Source: Prevotella sp.
GTDB taxonomy: Bacteria > Bacteroidota > Bacteroidia > Bacteroidales > Bacteroidaceae
Direction: 5' to 3'
NCBI GenBank assembly: GCA_016285055.1
Contig: JAEEPZ010000020.1
Location: 1 to 43,449 of the forward strand
DNA length: 43,449 nucleotides
Shown here piece after piece: positions 29,674 through 38,426 of the stretch. The position numbers and the translations under genes were made by a program. The notes beneath the pieces are model-generated. The model saw only the letters and a list, made by a program, of their open reading frames with translations. It was not told the DNA's origin and did no database searches. Position 1 is the first letter of the stretch. Every line of letters begins with the position of its first letter.

Positions 29674-31617
29674 TCAATATTCGGGTAGTTGGCTCATCAT
29701 GTAGTAATCGTAGAAGTATGTCTGGCCGAACTGGCCGTAGAGTCCCTTGCGCCCCACTTCGACCTGTGCTCCCTCGAAACGCGTTGCCGCCTGCATGAAG
29801 CGGTTGAAGCCCTCCACGACGCTGCGGTCGAAGGGTAAGGCGTTGGTATCGCCATCTTGCAGATAGGTATAGAGATAGGCAGCCTCCTGATAGTAGCGCG
29901 GTACACGCGCATTGGGATGCAGGTGCACATAGTCCCTGAAATGATACCAGAAATGGTTAGGGTCATGGGTGTAGAGCGATGCCAGCAGCGTCTGTTCCTG
30001 GAAGACGGGGTCGTCGGTGCTGGTGCTCGTCACAAGCTGTTGCATGATGAATCGCTCTACGTTGCCTTGGTCAGCGGTCAGCTTATCGCTGTAGTGTAGC
30101 ATGTGGAGGACAGGACCTAATGCTGGGTCGGCGGCTCTCTGCTCAGGATGACGCAGCATCTGCTCTGCCCACTCTGCCCATTCGTCGAAGAAGGTGGTCT
30201 GCCGGAGCAGGCCAATGTACTTGCGGGCCAACTGCTGCTCGCCGCTGAGCATGGCACTCTTCGCCATCAGCTTGAGGTCTTGTGCCGACCAGCCAAACTC
30301 CACGCCCATCTCCATGCTCAGGCGGTGGCAGTAGTTCAGCATGCCGTACTCGAAATAAAGCATCGGCCCGTTGACCAGCATCATGCGCACTCCCCACGGT
30401 GAGGCATAGTCTTTCGAGCCGTTCTTATAAAGGAACATCTCGTCGCCCTGACGGCCCAAGCGCGACAGTGCGAGGTTGCGCATGGTCACGATGGCGCGTG
30501 TCGGCTCATCTTCCTGCTTCGCGGCTTCCTTCAGCACACCTTCCCAGTCCTGCTGCTCTATGCTGCGCTGCATGGACAGCTCGTGATGGAAGTTCTCATC
30601 GCGAAACCAGTTGGCATAGGTGTAGACGGCAGCAGCAAGGAGGAGGATAAGGGCCAAGCCCCTCCCCCAGCCCCTCCCTGCAGGGAGGGGAGAAGTTACC
30701 TTGCTATACGCGACCTTGCCCGACTTTTCCTTGCCCTTCGCTTTTACCTGCCTCCCAGGTATTTGCTCCCCTCCTTGCAGGGAGGGGCTGGGGGTGGGTC
30801 TGCTGGCAACGACCATCACCAGGAAGAATGCCAACAGCAGGAGAAAGGGGACATAATAGGAAAAATACTCCTCCTGCACATAGTAGAGCGGCAACTTGGC
30901 GACGTAAATGTTGGCAACGTTGGTCTGATAATAGACATAACGATAGAAGAACAGCGGCAAGAGCCACACGCTGAGCAAGCCCGTCAGACTGACAGCCACT
31001 GCCGACAGCCGATGCGGCTCCAAGCGCCATACCCATACGGCCATGAGCACCGTAGCACCTAAACCGTAGATGCCCATGAGCGGATAGCCCAGGAAACAGG
31101 TAGCCAGCACAAAGCCTGCCAGCAGCAGCGGCTTGAGCCTGAGCGAAAGCTGCACGGCAGCGAGCGCCCTGAAGGCCCAGAGCAACGCCACGACGGCTGT
31201 GGTGCCGATGGTGCCAAGGAAGACGTGGCCACGGAGCTTCAGGATATAGATCCAATAGCCCATGTCGACAATGGTGACCAGCAGGAAAAGGACGGGGATG
31301 ACGGTGAGGGCCATCCACCACCCACTGAGACGGAAGGTGCGCTTCAACAACCACATCAGCAACAGCCACCAAGCGCACAGCAACAGCACACCTACCCAAG
31401 GATAGAAGAAGAATTGCGTGAAGTAGGCACTGACCCAGCTGAGGAATCCTCCCGGCTCCACCATCATCTCCTTGAAGAAGAGCTTAGTGTCGAGGAACAA
31501 GTTGGTCTCCTGCGTCTTCCAAAGCAAGTCTGCTTCGAATATCAAGAGCAGGCTGGCGATGATGACAAGAGCCAGCACTGGCAGCGTGAAGGAAGGAATG
31601 TTGTTGAGTTTTTTCAT
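29674..31617 (-). CDS. DUF6057-family multi-pass membrane protein with repeat insertion
   Basis: This 647-aa protein has about eight to ten transmembrane helices in the first 340 residues and a soluble, helical C-terminal half (about 345-640) resembling TPR-type solenoid segments. The family is defined only as DUF6057. Residues about 273-321 (ASRPTPSPSLQGGEQ to GRGWGRG) are encoded by a palindromic GC-rich repeat placed exactly between two membrane helices, where a loop can tolerate it. The ATG at 31617 is one base after the TAA of the 41-aa peptide gene, so translational coupling is likely. It ends 5 bp before the beta-propeller lipoprotein. A role in sensing or handling breakdown products is only a guess. 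Confidence 0.75.
   Translation of the reverse strand: MKKLNNIPSFTLPVLALVIIASLLLIFEADLLWKTQETNLFLDTKLFFKEMMVEPGGFLSWVSAYFTQFFFYPWVGVLLLCAWWLLLMWLLKRTFRLSGWWMALTVIPVLFLLVTIVDMGYWIYILKLRGHVFLGTIGTTAVVALLWAFRALAAVQLSLRLKPLLLAGFVLATCFLGYPLMGIYGLGATVLMAVWVWRLEPHRLSAVAVSLTGLLSVWLLPLFFYRYVYYQTNVANIYVAKLPLYYVQEEYFSYYVPFLLLLAFFLVMVVASRPTPSPSLQGGEQIPGRQVKAKGKEKSGKVAYSKVTSPLPAGRGWGRGLALILLLAAAVYTYANWFRDENFHHELSMQRSIEQQDWEGVLKEAAKQEDEPTRAIVTMRNLALSRLGRQGDEMFLYKNGSKDYASPWGVRMMLVNGPMLYFEYGMLNYCHRLSMEMGVEFGWSAQDLKLMAKSAMLSGEQQLARKYIGLLRQTTFFDEWAEWAEQMLRHPEQRAADPALGPVLHMLHYSDKLTADQGNVERFIMQQLVTSTSTDDPVFQEQTLLASLYTHDPNHFWYHFRDYVHLHPNARVPRYYQEAAYLYTYLQDGDTNALPFDRSVVEGFNRFMQAATRFEGAQVEVGRKGLYGQFGQTYFYDYYMMSQLPEY
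30654..30800 (-). repeat. 147-bp GC-rich palindromic repeat inserted in frame in the DUF6057 gene
   Basis: On the minus strand it begins CCCACCCCCAGCCCCTCC and ends in the inverted complement GGAGGGGCTGGGGGAGGGG, with CCTGCAAGGAGGGG and CCCTGCAGGGAGGGG hairpins at each end and about 70 bp of different sequence between. It is open in the reading frame used. Confidence 0.8.
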
Positions 31618-31618
31618 G

Positions 31619-31744
31619 TTATGGTCTGACGATGTGTTTTTTTCCATTCTTGATATAGATGCCGCTGATGTCGATGGTGCGCTCTTCAGCAAGAACGCCC
31701 ATCGACATCAGCAGCATGGCAGTCGACACAAGTGTCTTTCTCAT
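31619..31744 (-). CDS. 41-aa secreted peptide with a T9SS-tail-like C-terminus
   Basis: This ORF is too short for most gene finders. It reads MRKTLVSTAMLLMSMGVLAEE, a clear signal peptide with cleavage near VLA, followed by RTIDISGIYIKNGKKHIVRP. The last part resembles the end of T9SS sorting domains, such as KGVYIVDGKLRMKR in the xylanase just upstream. An AAAGG box lies 11 bp before the ATG, and the TAA is one base before the DUF6057 ATG. It could be a genuine small exported peptide or a deletion remnant keeping only both ends of a larger secreted enzyme. The intact start, box and coupling favour translation. Confidence 0.6.
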   Translation of the reverse strand: MRKTLVSTAMLLMSMGVLAEERTIDISGIYIKNGKKHIVRP

Positions 31745-31787
31745 GATTCTATCAGCCTTTGATCATCCGCGATGGCGGATTATCATA

Positions 31788-34700
31788 TCAACGTTTCATG
31801 CGCAGTTTGCCGTCAACAATGTAAACTCCCTTCGGCAGCGTGCTCCATTCTTCGGTTGTTCCCACCTTCACGCCCTGCAGTGTAAAGATGCCGGCATTGG
31901 CTGTACGGTCGATGGTGAGCGGTGCGATGCCCGTCTTTGCACGGAGTGTGCAGAAGGTGAAGTAAGCCGGGTCGTCGTACTTGGCAGTGTTGGCATCTTG
32001 CAGATACTTGCCCGTTCCAACATTCTTCAGCGTGAAGCCTTTGCCAGCCACATACTGGATGTCCCACACGGCACCGTTCTCCAAATCCTGTCCGTTCTGG
32101 TTGTTCAGGCCGAGGATGAAGCTGCACCATCCATCGACGGGCTGCGAGTTCAGATAGCCGGGACTGCCCCAGATGCTGTAGGGGTCGCCGTTGGGCTGGA
32201 TGAGGCGGAGCAGATAGCCATTGTTGGCCGAGCTGTTCTCCATCTTGAAGAGATAGCCCGTGTTGGTATCGACGAAGGCGGCGGCATAGCTGTCGAATCC
32301 TAAGTTCTGATTGTCAGAGCCGAAGAATGCCTTGCCGCTGGTCTCCTCGACGATGGCAAACGGCGTAGAGCCGATGGCGTCGATGCTGGTGAAGCGCTGT
32401 GCTATCTCCTTCTCCGACGACGGCTCTTCCGGCTCGTCAATGACGGCGTCGATGCCCATGAGCTTCAGTGCCTGCTTGGCGTAGCGAGCGCCCATGATGC
32501 GATAGCCCTGAGCGGTGAAGTGCAGGCCGTCGCCCTTCTGCGGACAATTGGCTGAGGAGATGACGTAAGAGTTGGGAATGACGCTGGGCACCTTGGCTAT
32601 CACGGCGTTGTGATGCCAGCAGGCACCGCCTTCGGCCTGGCTCACCGTCTCGCCCACGAACAAGGGCACGTCGGCAGCATTGAGGCCAAGGTCAGCTATC
32701 AGACTATCGTAAATCTTCTTCACCTTCTGAGGCCAGTCGCTCTGTCCGTTGTTGCTCTCGCCCTGATGCAGCAGGATGCCCTTGATGACGCCCTTCTGCT
32801 GTGCAATCTTGGCCATGTCGACGAGTCGCTGGTAGGGGTCGTTGTCGTACTCCTTGAAGTAGTTGATGAGCCAGCCCTCGGAGCTGGGATTCATCGAGGC
32901 AATGTAGCTGGCCACCTGATCCTGCATAAAGCCTTCAATCTTCGTTCCGCCGATGGCCACGTCGACGACGCCCACCTGCACATTCTCAGGCAGGTTCTTC
33001 ACCATGGTGCGTCCGAAGTAGTCGGCCATGCCGAGACCTGTTCCCTGACGTACGATGGGCGGCGTGGCGGTGTACCACTGTCCCATGGTGCGCTGCGGAC
33101 TGGAGAAGTTGACGCAGGCCAGCGTCTGGAAGCGCGGATCGACATTGGTCTTGTCGATAGCCTCGGGCGTGGCGTTGCCCTCCATGTTCGACTGTCCGAA
33201 GCAGAGATAGACGTAGAAGTTAGAATCGGCGGTGACAGGCGGCTCATCGCCACCCTCGCGGGTGAACTCCATCTTGTCGAGGTTGCCGTTGGCGCCTGTG
33301 ATGGTGACACGCAGGATGTGCTGGCCTTCCGGCAATTCCTGCGACAGCTTGGCACTCACTGTGGCGTAAGTGTCCCAGCTGTTGCTGGCAGTCTGAGGAA
33401 TGGTGAACTTGCAGAGCTGTTTGGTCTGGCCGTTGTCGCGCAGGCTGACGGTAAAGGCAGCGCCTGTGGTGCCCGACGACACGGTGGCCTCGCAGTTATA
33501 GACACCGGCCTTGGTCACGTTGACGGTGTACTCCAGCCATTCGTTGGCAGCGGTGTAGCCAATAGCATTGCCGCCATTGCCCTTGACGATGTCCACGCCC
33601 TCATTGTCGGTGCGGTATTTGGCGTCGCCCTCGTCATTAGCATCGGAATCATGGAAGCTCAGGCCCTCACCGCCTTTGTCGAAGTCCTCAAACTGCACGA
33701 TGCCTGGCAGGCTCATCTCCTTGTAGGGTGTACGCTTGCCGTTGACCTTCAGCGTCTTCTTGGCCGAGGTCTTCGACCTTCCCTCAGCATCTGTGGCCGT
33801 GGCGACAATGGTGTACGTGCCCTTGGTGGCAGGATAGTAAGCGTAGGTGTAGGGCGACTCTGTCAGTGTGGCTATCAGCATGTCGTTGGCGTAAAGCTTC
33901 ACATGCTCTATGGTGCTGTCGGTTGACTTGGGCGTGACGGTGATGACAGCCGAGTCGCCGACAGAGATGGTGGAGGGCCTGATAGAATTGATGGTGACGG
34001 TGATGTTCTTGCCTTCCTCATAACGGCTGAAGGCGAGGTTCTTGATGTAGAAGCCGCCTTTGTCGATGTTCAGACAAAGCACATGGCGTCCGGCGGTCAG
34101 CGGCATTTGCATCAGGCAGTGCAAGGTCTGGTAATCGGTGGTGCTCCCCGTGTTGGGCACTTCGATATATTCTGTGAGATAGTCCAGATTGTCGAATGAA
34201 TACTCTGCCAGGTGGAACATGCCGCCCGTCTTTGTAGAAGCGACCTCGGCATCGAAAGCATAGGTGCCTTCCTCGGCTACATCGACGGTATACTCCATCC
34301 ATGCGCCGTCCTTGGTAGCGACGAGATTGCGTGAAGCATTGCTGTAGGAAACGCCCGAAGCGCCCTTGTCGAACTCTGTGACGCTGATGGTGCCCGGCAG
34401 CTGGAAGGCTGTCTCGTTGTAAGGCTCACGCTTGGTGGTGGAGCTGAGCACGTTGAAGCGGCCGTAGCGCTCGTAGGTGGAGCCGTCGGTAGCAGTGACC
34501 ACGGCCTTCGTGGTGTTCCAGCCGGTCTTGCTCGTGGTGTACTCGGCAATGTAGGGAGCCTCGGTCATGGTCTTCACCAGTTCGCTGCCCACATAGAGGT
34601 CCACCTTCTCGATGGTCTTGGTGGCCAGCCGGGCACGCACCTTGATAGGCAGCACATCGCCTTTGGCCACTTTCAGCGAAGCGGGACGGATGTAGATGGA

Positions 34701-35699
34701 AGCCTCTTTCTTCGTGCCGGGCAGGGGGCTGACAGCGTTCTTGGCCTTGTCGCTGGCCATATATTCCTTAATCCATGTCATGGCCGGACGCTCCACGCCG
34801 TTCTTGTAAAGGCCAGAGTTGTCCACCCAGGTAGCGCCGTGAATATAGCCCCAGAGGGTGACGCCAGCGCAATAGGGTGCTTCCCACATCAGCGGCAACA
34901 CCTTCTGATACTGTGCCTTCTGCTGAGCGTCGTCGGCTTTGTCGATGTCCAACTCGGTGATGAACATCGGCATCTGCAGGGCGTCTTGCTGCTTCTTCAG
35001 CACATTGCTCAGTTCGTTTGAGCTGATGTCGTTGACATCGTGCGACTGGTTGCCGTAGGCATCGATGGGCGCACCGGCATCGCGTAATGTCTGCACCAAG
35101 GTGATATAGTTGTCCACATCCCAGCGCAGTGAGTTATAGTCATTGTAGATGAGAATGGCATCGGGCCAGCGCTCGTAGGCCATCTCGAAGGCCTTGACCA
35201 GCCAGTCATAGCCAGTCTTGCCACCACCGCCCAGGGTCTCCTTCATCATGGGGTTTCCTGCCTGGTGATTGCCCACGGCCTCGTTCACCACGTCAATCAT
35301 GGGCAAGGTGTTGTACTTAGCCTTCACTTTGTTGAACCAGTTGGTGAGCGCAGCAAAGCGCTCCTTGGCCGAGAGGCTCTCTAACCAGCCGGGATACTGT
35401 GCGCCCCACACCAGTGCATGGAACTTGTAGGTGAATTTATGCTGCTTGGCATAGTTGAAAGCCTTGTCACAGCCCCAGTTGAAACTGCCCCTGGTGCCTT
35501 CTACGGAAGCCCACTTGGACTCGTTCTCGCAGGTAATCTGGTTCCAGAGCGTGTAATACGCAGGAACGCCGCCACCGGCATCCACATTATATCGGGTAGT
35601 AATGTTGCCGAGGAACTTGTAGGGATTGGTCGACAACTGAGCCTGCACACCCATGAAGGAGAGCAGGCAGATGAGGATAGTTGTTAGTGTTTTTTTCAT
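31788..35699 (-). CDS. Modular GH10 endo-xylanase / CE6-type acetylxylan esterase
   Basis: This 1303-aa secreted enzyme should cut beta-1,4-xylan and remove acetyl groups. Order: signal peptide (to about 20, VQA-Q); GH10 domain (about 25-325) with acid/base Glu140 in DVVNEA and nucleophile Glu249 in ITELD; an Ig-like domain (about 335-420); a CBM6-like module (about 425-560); a second Ig-like domain; a second CBM6-like module (about 660-810); an SGNH esterase of CE6 type (about 828-1080) with Ser837 in GQSNMEG, the HQGESN block and Asp1057/His1060 in DGLHF; a C-terminal beta-rich domain; and a T9SS sorting tail ending KGVYIVDGKLRMKR. GH10-CE6 fusions are known from rumen Prevotella. It lies 36 bp after the GH3 gene in one operon. 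Confidence 0.9.
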   Translation of the reverse strand: MKKTLTTILICLLSFMGVQAQLSTNPYKFLGNITTRYNVDAGGGVPAYYTLWNQITCENESKWASVEGTRGSFNWGCDKAFNYAKQHKFTYKFHALVWGAQYPGWLESLSAKERFAALTNWFNKVKAKYNTLPMIDVVNEAVGNHQAGNPMMKETLGGGGKTGYDWLVKAFEMAYERWPDAILIYNDYNSLRWDVDNYITLVQTLRDAGAPIDAYGNQSHDVNDISSNELSNVLKKQQDALQMPMFITELDIDKADDAQQKAQYQKVLPLMWEAPYCAGVTLWGYIHGATWVDNSGLYKNGVERPAMTWIKEYMASDKAKNAVSPLPGTKKEASIYIRPASLKVAKGDVLPIKVRARLATKTIEKVDLYVGSELVKTMTEAPYIAEYTTSKTGWNTTKAVVTATDGSTYERYGRFNVLSSTTKREPYNETAFQLPGTISVTEFDKGASGVSYSNASRNLVATKDGAWMEYTVDVAEEGTYAFDAEVASTKTGGMFHLAEYSFDNLDYLTEYIEVPNTGSTTDYQTLHCLMQMPLTAGRHVLCLNIDKGGFYIKNLAFSRYEEGKNITVTINSIRPSTISVGDSAVITVTPKSTDSTIEHVKLYANDMLIATLTESPYTYAYYPATKGTYTIVATATDAEGRSKTSAKKTLKVNGKRTPYKEMSLPGIVQFEDFDKGGEGLSFHDSDANDEGDAKYRTDNEGVDIVKGNGGNAIGYTAANEWLEYTVNVTKAGVYNCEATVSSGTTGAAFTVSLRDNGQTKQLCKFTIPQTASNSWDTYATVSAKLSQELPEGQHILRVTITGANGNLDKMEFTREGGDEPPVTADSNFYVYLCFGQSNMEGNATPEAIDKTNVDPRFQTLACVNFSSPQRTMGQWYTATPPIVRQGTGLGMADYFGRTMVKNLPENVQVGVVDVAIGGTKIEGFMQDQVASYIASMNPSSEGWLINYFKEYDNDPYQRLVDMAKIAQQKGVIKGILLHQGESNNGQSDWPQKVKKIYDSLIADLGLNAADVPLFVGETVSQAEGGACWHHNAVIAKVPSVIPNSYVISSANCPQKGDGLHFTAQGYRIMGARYAKQALKLMGIDAVIDEPEEPSSEKEIAQRFTSIDAIGSTPFAIVEETSGKAFFGSDNQNLGFDSYAAAFVDTNTGYLFKMENSSANNGYLLRLIQPNGDPYSIWGSPGYLNSQPVDGWCSFILGLNNQNGQDLENGAVWDIQYVAGKGFTLKNVGTGKYLQDANTAKYDDPAYFTFCTLRAKTGIAPLTIDRTANAGIFTLQGVKVGTTEEWSTLPKGVYIVDGKLRMKR

Positions 35700-35735
35700 T
35701 GTGTTTTTATTATAATATGTTCGCGTTCATTTTAT

Positions 35736-38378
35736 CTATTTCACTACGAAATCGACCGTCTGCAGGTCTTCATCGCGCGACGACGTGCCGTAGAGCAGCT
35801 GATAGCGTCCGCTCTTCACGGCCAGTTCGTCGATGTTCTCGTCATAGTATTCAAAGGCCTCGCCGTCGAGGGTGATGACGGCCTTCTGCGTCTCGCCGGG
35901 CTTGAGGCTAAGCTTCTGGAATCCCTTCAATGCCTTGATGGGAGCGCCGGGGTCGCCTAAGCGCTTCACATAGACCTGCACGGTCTCGGTGCCCTCGCGC
36001 TTGCCCGTGTTCTTCACGGGAATGGTCAGGGTGACCTCGGGTTTGCCGCCATTGGCCTTCACCTTGGCCTTGCCCACACTGAAGGTGGTGTAGCTGAGGC
36101 CGTAGCCAAAGGCATACTGCGGCTTACCGGTGAAGTAGCGGTAGGTGCGGTTCTTCATCGAATAGTCGAGGAAGTCGGGCAGGTCGGCATTGGAACGGTA
36201 GAAGGTGACGGGCAGCTTGCCGCCGGGGTTGTAGTCGCCGAAGAGCACCTCGGCCAACGCCTGCGAGCCTCCCTGGCCGGGATACCATGCCTGCAGCAGG
36301 GCGTCGTACTGTCCCTCGACGCTGCCGAAGGCGATGGCCGAGCCGCTGCAGTTGACGAAGATGACGGGCTTGCCCGTGGTGTGCATGGCCTTGATGAGGT
36401 TCTGCTGCACGGTGGGCAGCTCGATGGTCTGCTTGTCGCCGCCCTCGCCCTCCATACGGGCTGAGATGCCGCCGATGATGACGATGGCGTCGGCCACCTT
36501 CACCTCGTTGGCCAGGTCGGTGAAATCGATGAGCTTGCGCTCACAGATGTCGCCGCGCAGCATGGCGAACTGTCCGTGGTCGTGGCTGTACTCAATGCTG
36601 ACGTCGTAGGTCTTGCCGGCCTCCACGGGGAACGACTTGTACTCCACGCGGCGTCCAAAGCCGAAGCCGCGGCGGCCGCTGGGTTTGCCTTCCTCCACCA
36701 CCTGGCCATTGACTTTCAGGATGTAGCCGTTGTCGGTGGTGAGGGTGTACTTCATCTCGCCCGTGAACGTGGCCTTGTACTGTCCGCTGATGCGCACGGA
36801 GAGGGTGTCGCGGCTAACACCGTCGGCAAAGCCCCAGGCACCGAAGGTAGAGAAGTTCAGCTCTTTGTAGTAGCCCTTGGTGACAGGTTCGCCGCTCATG
36901 TCGGCATTGTTCCAGAACTCTGCCAGCACGCCCTGGCCATTGTTGAAGTCCAGCAGGTGGGGCACGGTCTCGTATTCGTCGTTCAGCTCACATGCCTTGT
37001 GATAGATGATGTTGGTGTTAGGCAGAGCCTTGCGGATGCCCTCCAACAGCGAGTGCTGGTGGGCCTTCGTGGGCGAGCCGCCGTAGTTGCCGTTCAGCAG
37101 CTCGACGTCGTCGGCATTGGGGCCGAGCACTGCCAGCGTCCTGATGCTCTTCGACAGGGGAAGGACAGAGTTCTGCGGCCCGTTGTAGAGCAGCACCATC
37201 GACTCGCGAGCGGCCTGCACAGCCGTCTGGTTGTGGGCCTCGCTGCTGATGACATCCTCGCCAAGGTTGGCCCAGGGCAACATGTCGGCGGGGTCGAACA
37301 TGCCCAGTTCGAAGCGGCCCATCAGCGTCTTACGCAGGTGTCCGTCGAGGTCTTCCTCCTTGATGAGGCCCTGCTTCAAGCCGTCGGTCAGGCACATGAA
37401 CACCTTGCCGCACTCCAGGTCGGTGCCGTTGAGCACGGCGTCGACCGATGCTGACAGCGGGTCTTTGTGTGTCTCATGCTGTCCGCGGTTGAAGAAATTG
37501 TTGATGGCATCGCAGTCGGTGAGGACAATGGCTTCATAGCCCCACTTGTTGCGCAGGATGTCGATGAGCAGGCGGTCGCTTGAGCAGCATGGCTTGCCCT
37601 CAAAGCGCTGGTAGGCGCACATCACCTCGCGCACATCGGCTTTCTTCACCAGTGCCTTGAAGGCCGGCAGATAGGTCTCCCAGAGGTCGCGGTTCGACGG
37701 CTCCACATTCATGGAGTGGCGCAGGGGCTCCGGACCGCTGTGCACGGCATAGTGCTTGGCGCAGGCGTGGGTCTTGTAATACTTAGGCTTGCCAACACTT
37801 GTGTCCCCCTCGGGGGACGACAGGGGGGCTGGTTCCTGCATACCCTTGACCGTCTGTACGCCCAGCACGGCGTTCATGTAAGGGTCTTCGCCGCAGGTCT
37901 CCTGTCCGCGTCCCCAGCGCGGGTCGCGGAAGATGTTGACGTTGGGGCACCAGAATGTGAGCTCAGGATTGCCGGGATAGTAGATGGCGCCCATGTCCAC
38001 GTGCTGCACGCTGTGGTCGGAGCGGTTCCAGTTGGCGCGTGCCTCGTCGCTGACCTGCGAGAAGACATCGTAGACCAGCTGCGCGTTGAAGGCGGCGGCC
38101 ATGCCGATGGGCTGCGGATAGACGGTGTAGTCGCTCTGGCGCACACCGTGGCAGGCCTCGCTCCACCAGTTGTAGGACGGTATGCCGAGACGGTCTATCG
38201 AGATGCTCTTGTTCATCATCAGTCCCACTTTTTCCTCGGGTGTCAGCATTTTCAGCAGACTCTCCACACGTTCAGTCCTTGGCAGCTGAGGATTCTGCCA
38301 ACTGTATTGATACTGTGCGAAGACGCCCATGACACTCATTGTGAGCGCCATGGCCGTCAGGATAACTTTCTTTGTCAT
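35736..38378 (-). CDS. GH3 beta-xylosidase/beta-glucosidase with PA14 domain
   Basis: This 880-aa exported glycosidase should release sugar from the non-reducing end of xylo-oligosaccharides; context favours beta-xylosidase over beta-glucosidase. After a signal peptide (cut near VFAQ), the N-terminal barrel carries KHYAVHSGPE and nucleophile Asp288 in VLTDCDAI. The second alpha/beta domain follows (VLGPNADD, GGEGGDKQTIELP region), with a PA14 insert (about residues 480-590, FTGEMKYTLTTDNGYILKVNG) and a C-terminal fibronectin-type domain. Residues about 183-198 (PLSSPEGDTSVGKP) are not native: they come from a half copy of the palindromic element in rlmD and uvrA and lie just before the substrate loop YYKTHACAKHYA. 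Confidence 0.9.
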   Translation of the reverse strand: MTKKVILTAMALTMSVMGVFAQYQYSWQNPQLPRTERVESLLKMLTPEEKVGLMMNKSISIDRLGIPSYNWWSEACHGVRQSDYTVYPQPIGMAAAFNAQLVYDVFSQVSDEARANWNRSDHSVQHVDMGAIYYPGNPELTFWCPNVNIFRDPRWGRGQETCGEDPYMNAVLGVQTVKGMQEPAPLSSPEGDTSVGKPKYYKTHACAKHYAVHSGPEPLRHSMNVEPSNRDLWETYLPAFKALVKKADVREVMCAYQRFEGKPCCSSDRLLIDILRNKWGYEAIVLTDCDAINNFFNRGQHETHKDPLSASVDAVLNGTDLECGKVFMCLTDGLKQGLIKEEDLDGHLRKTLMGRFELGMFDPADMLPWANLGEDVISSEAHNQTAVQAARESMVLLYNGPQNSVLPLSKSIRTLAVLGPNADDVELLNGNYGGSPTKAHQHSLLEGIRKALPNTNIIYHKACELNDEYETVPHLLDFNNGQGVLAEFWNNADMSGEPVTKGYYKELNFSTFGAWGFADGVSRDTLSVRISGQYKATFTGEMKYTLTTDNGYILKVNGQVVEEGKPSGRRGFGFGRRVEYKSFPVEAGKTYDVSIEYSHDHGQFAMLRGDICERKLIDFTDLANEVKVADAIVIIGGISARMEGEGGDKQTIELPTVQQNLIKAMHTTGKPVIFVNCSGSAIAFGSVEGQYDALLQAWYPGQGGSQALAEVLFGDYNPGGKLPVTFYRSNADLPDFLDYSMKNRTYRYFTGKPQYAFGYGLSYTTFSVGKAKVKANGGKPEVTLTIPVKNTGKREGTETVQVYVKRLGDPGAPIKALKGFQKLSLKPGETQKAVITLDGEAFEYYDENIDELAVKSGRYQLLYGTSSRDEDLQTVDFVVK
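37784..37831 (-). repeat. Half copy of the 91-bp double-hairpin element in the GH3 gene
   Basis: The GTCCCCCGAGGGGGAC hairpin and the AGCCCCCCTGTCGT arm are present, as in rlmD, with part of the spacer (GTTGGCAAGCCTAAG), while the second hairpin is missing. It is read in the same frame (SSPEGDT) as the rlmD and uvrA copies. Confidence 0.8.
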
Positions 38379-38426
38379 AACCAGTTATTGTCCTTATGTT
38401 GTTTGCATTGTCATTGAGAAATCACA

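Noticed and set aside
32610..33926. Plus-strand open frame of 438 codons
   Set aside because: It is antisense to the CBM6 and CE6 part of the xylanase, whose domains are unmistakable; the composition is that of a GC-rich shadow frame.
36576..37454. Plus-strand open frame of 292 codons
   Set aside because: It is antisense to the GH3 gene and lacks any family motif.
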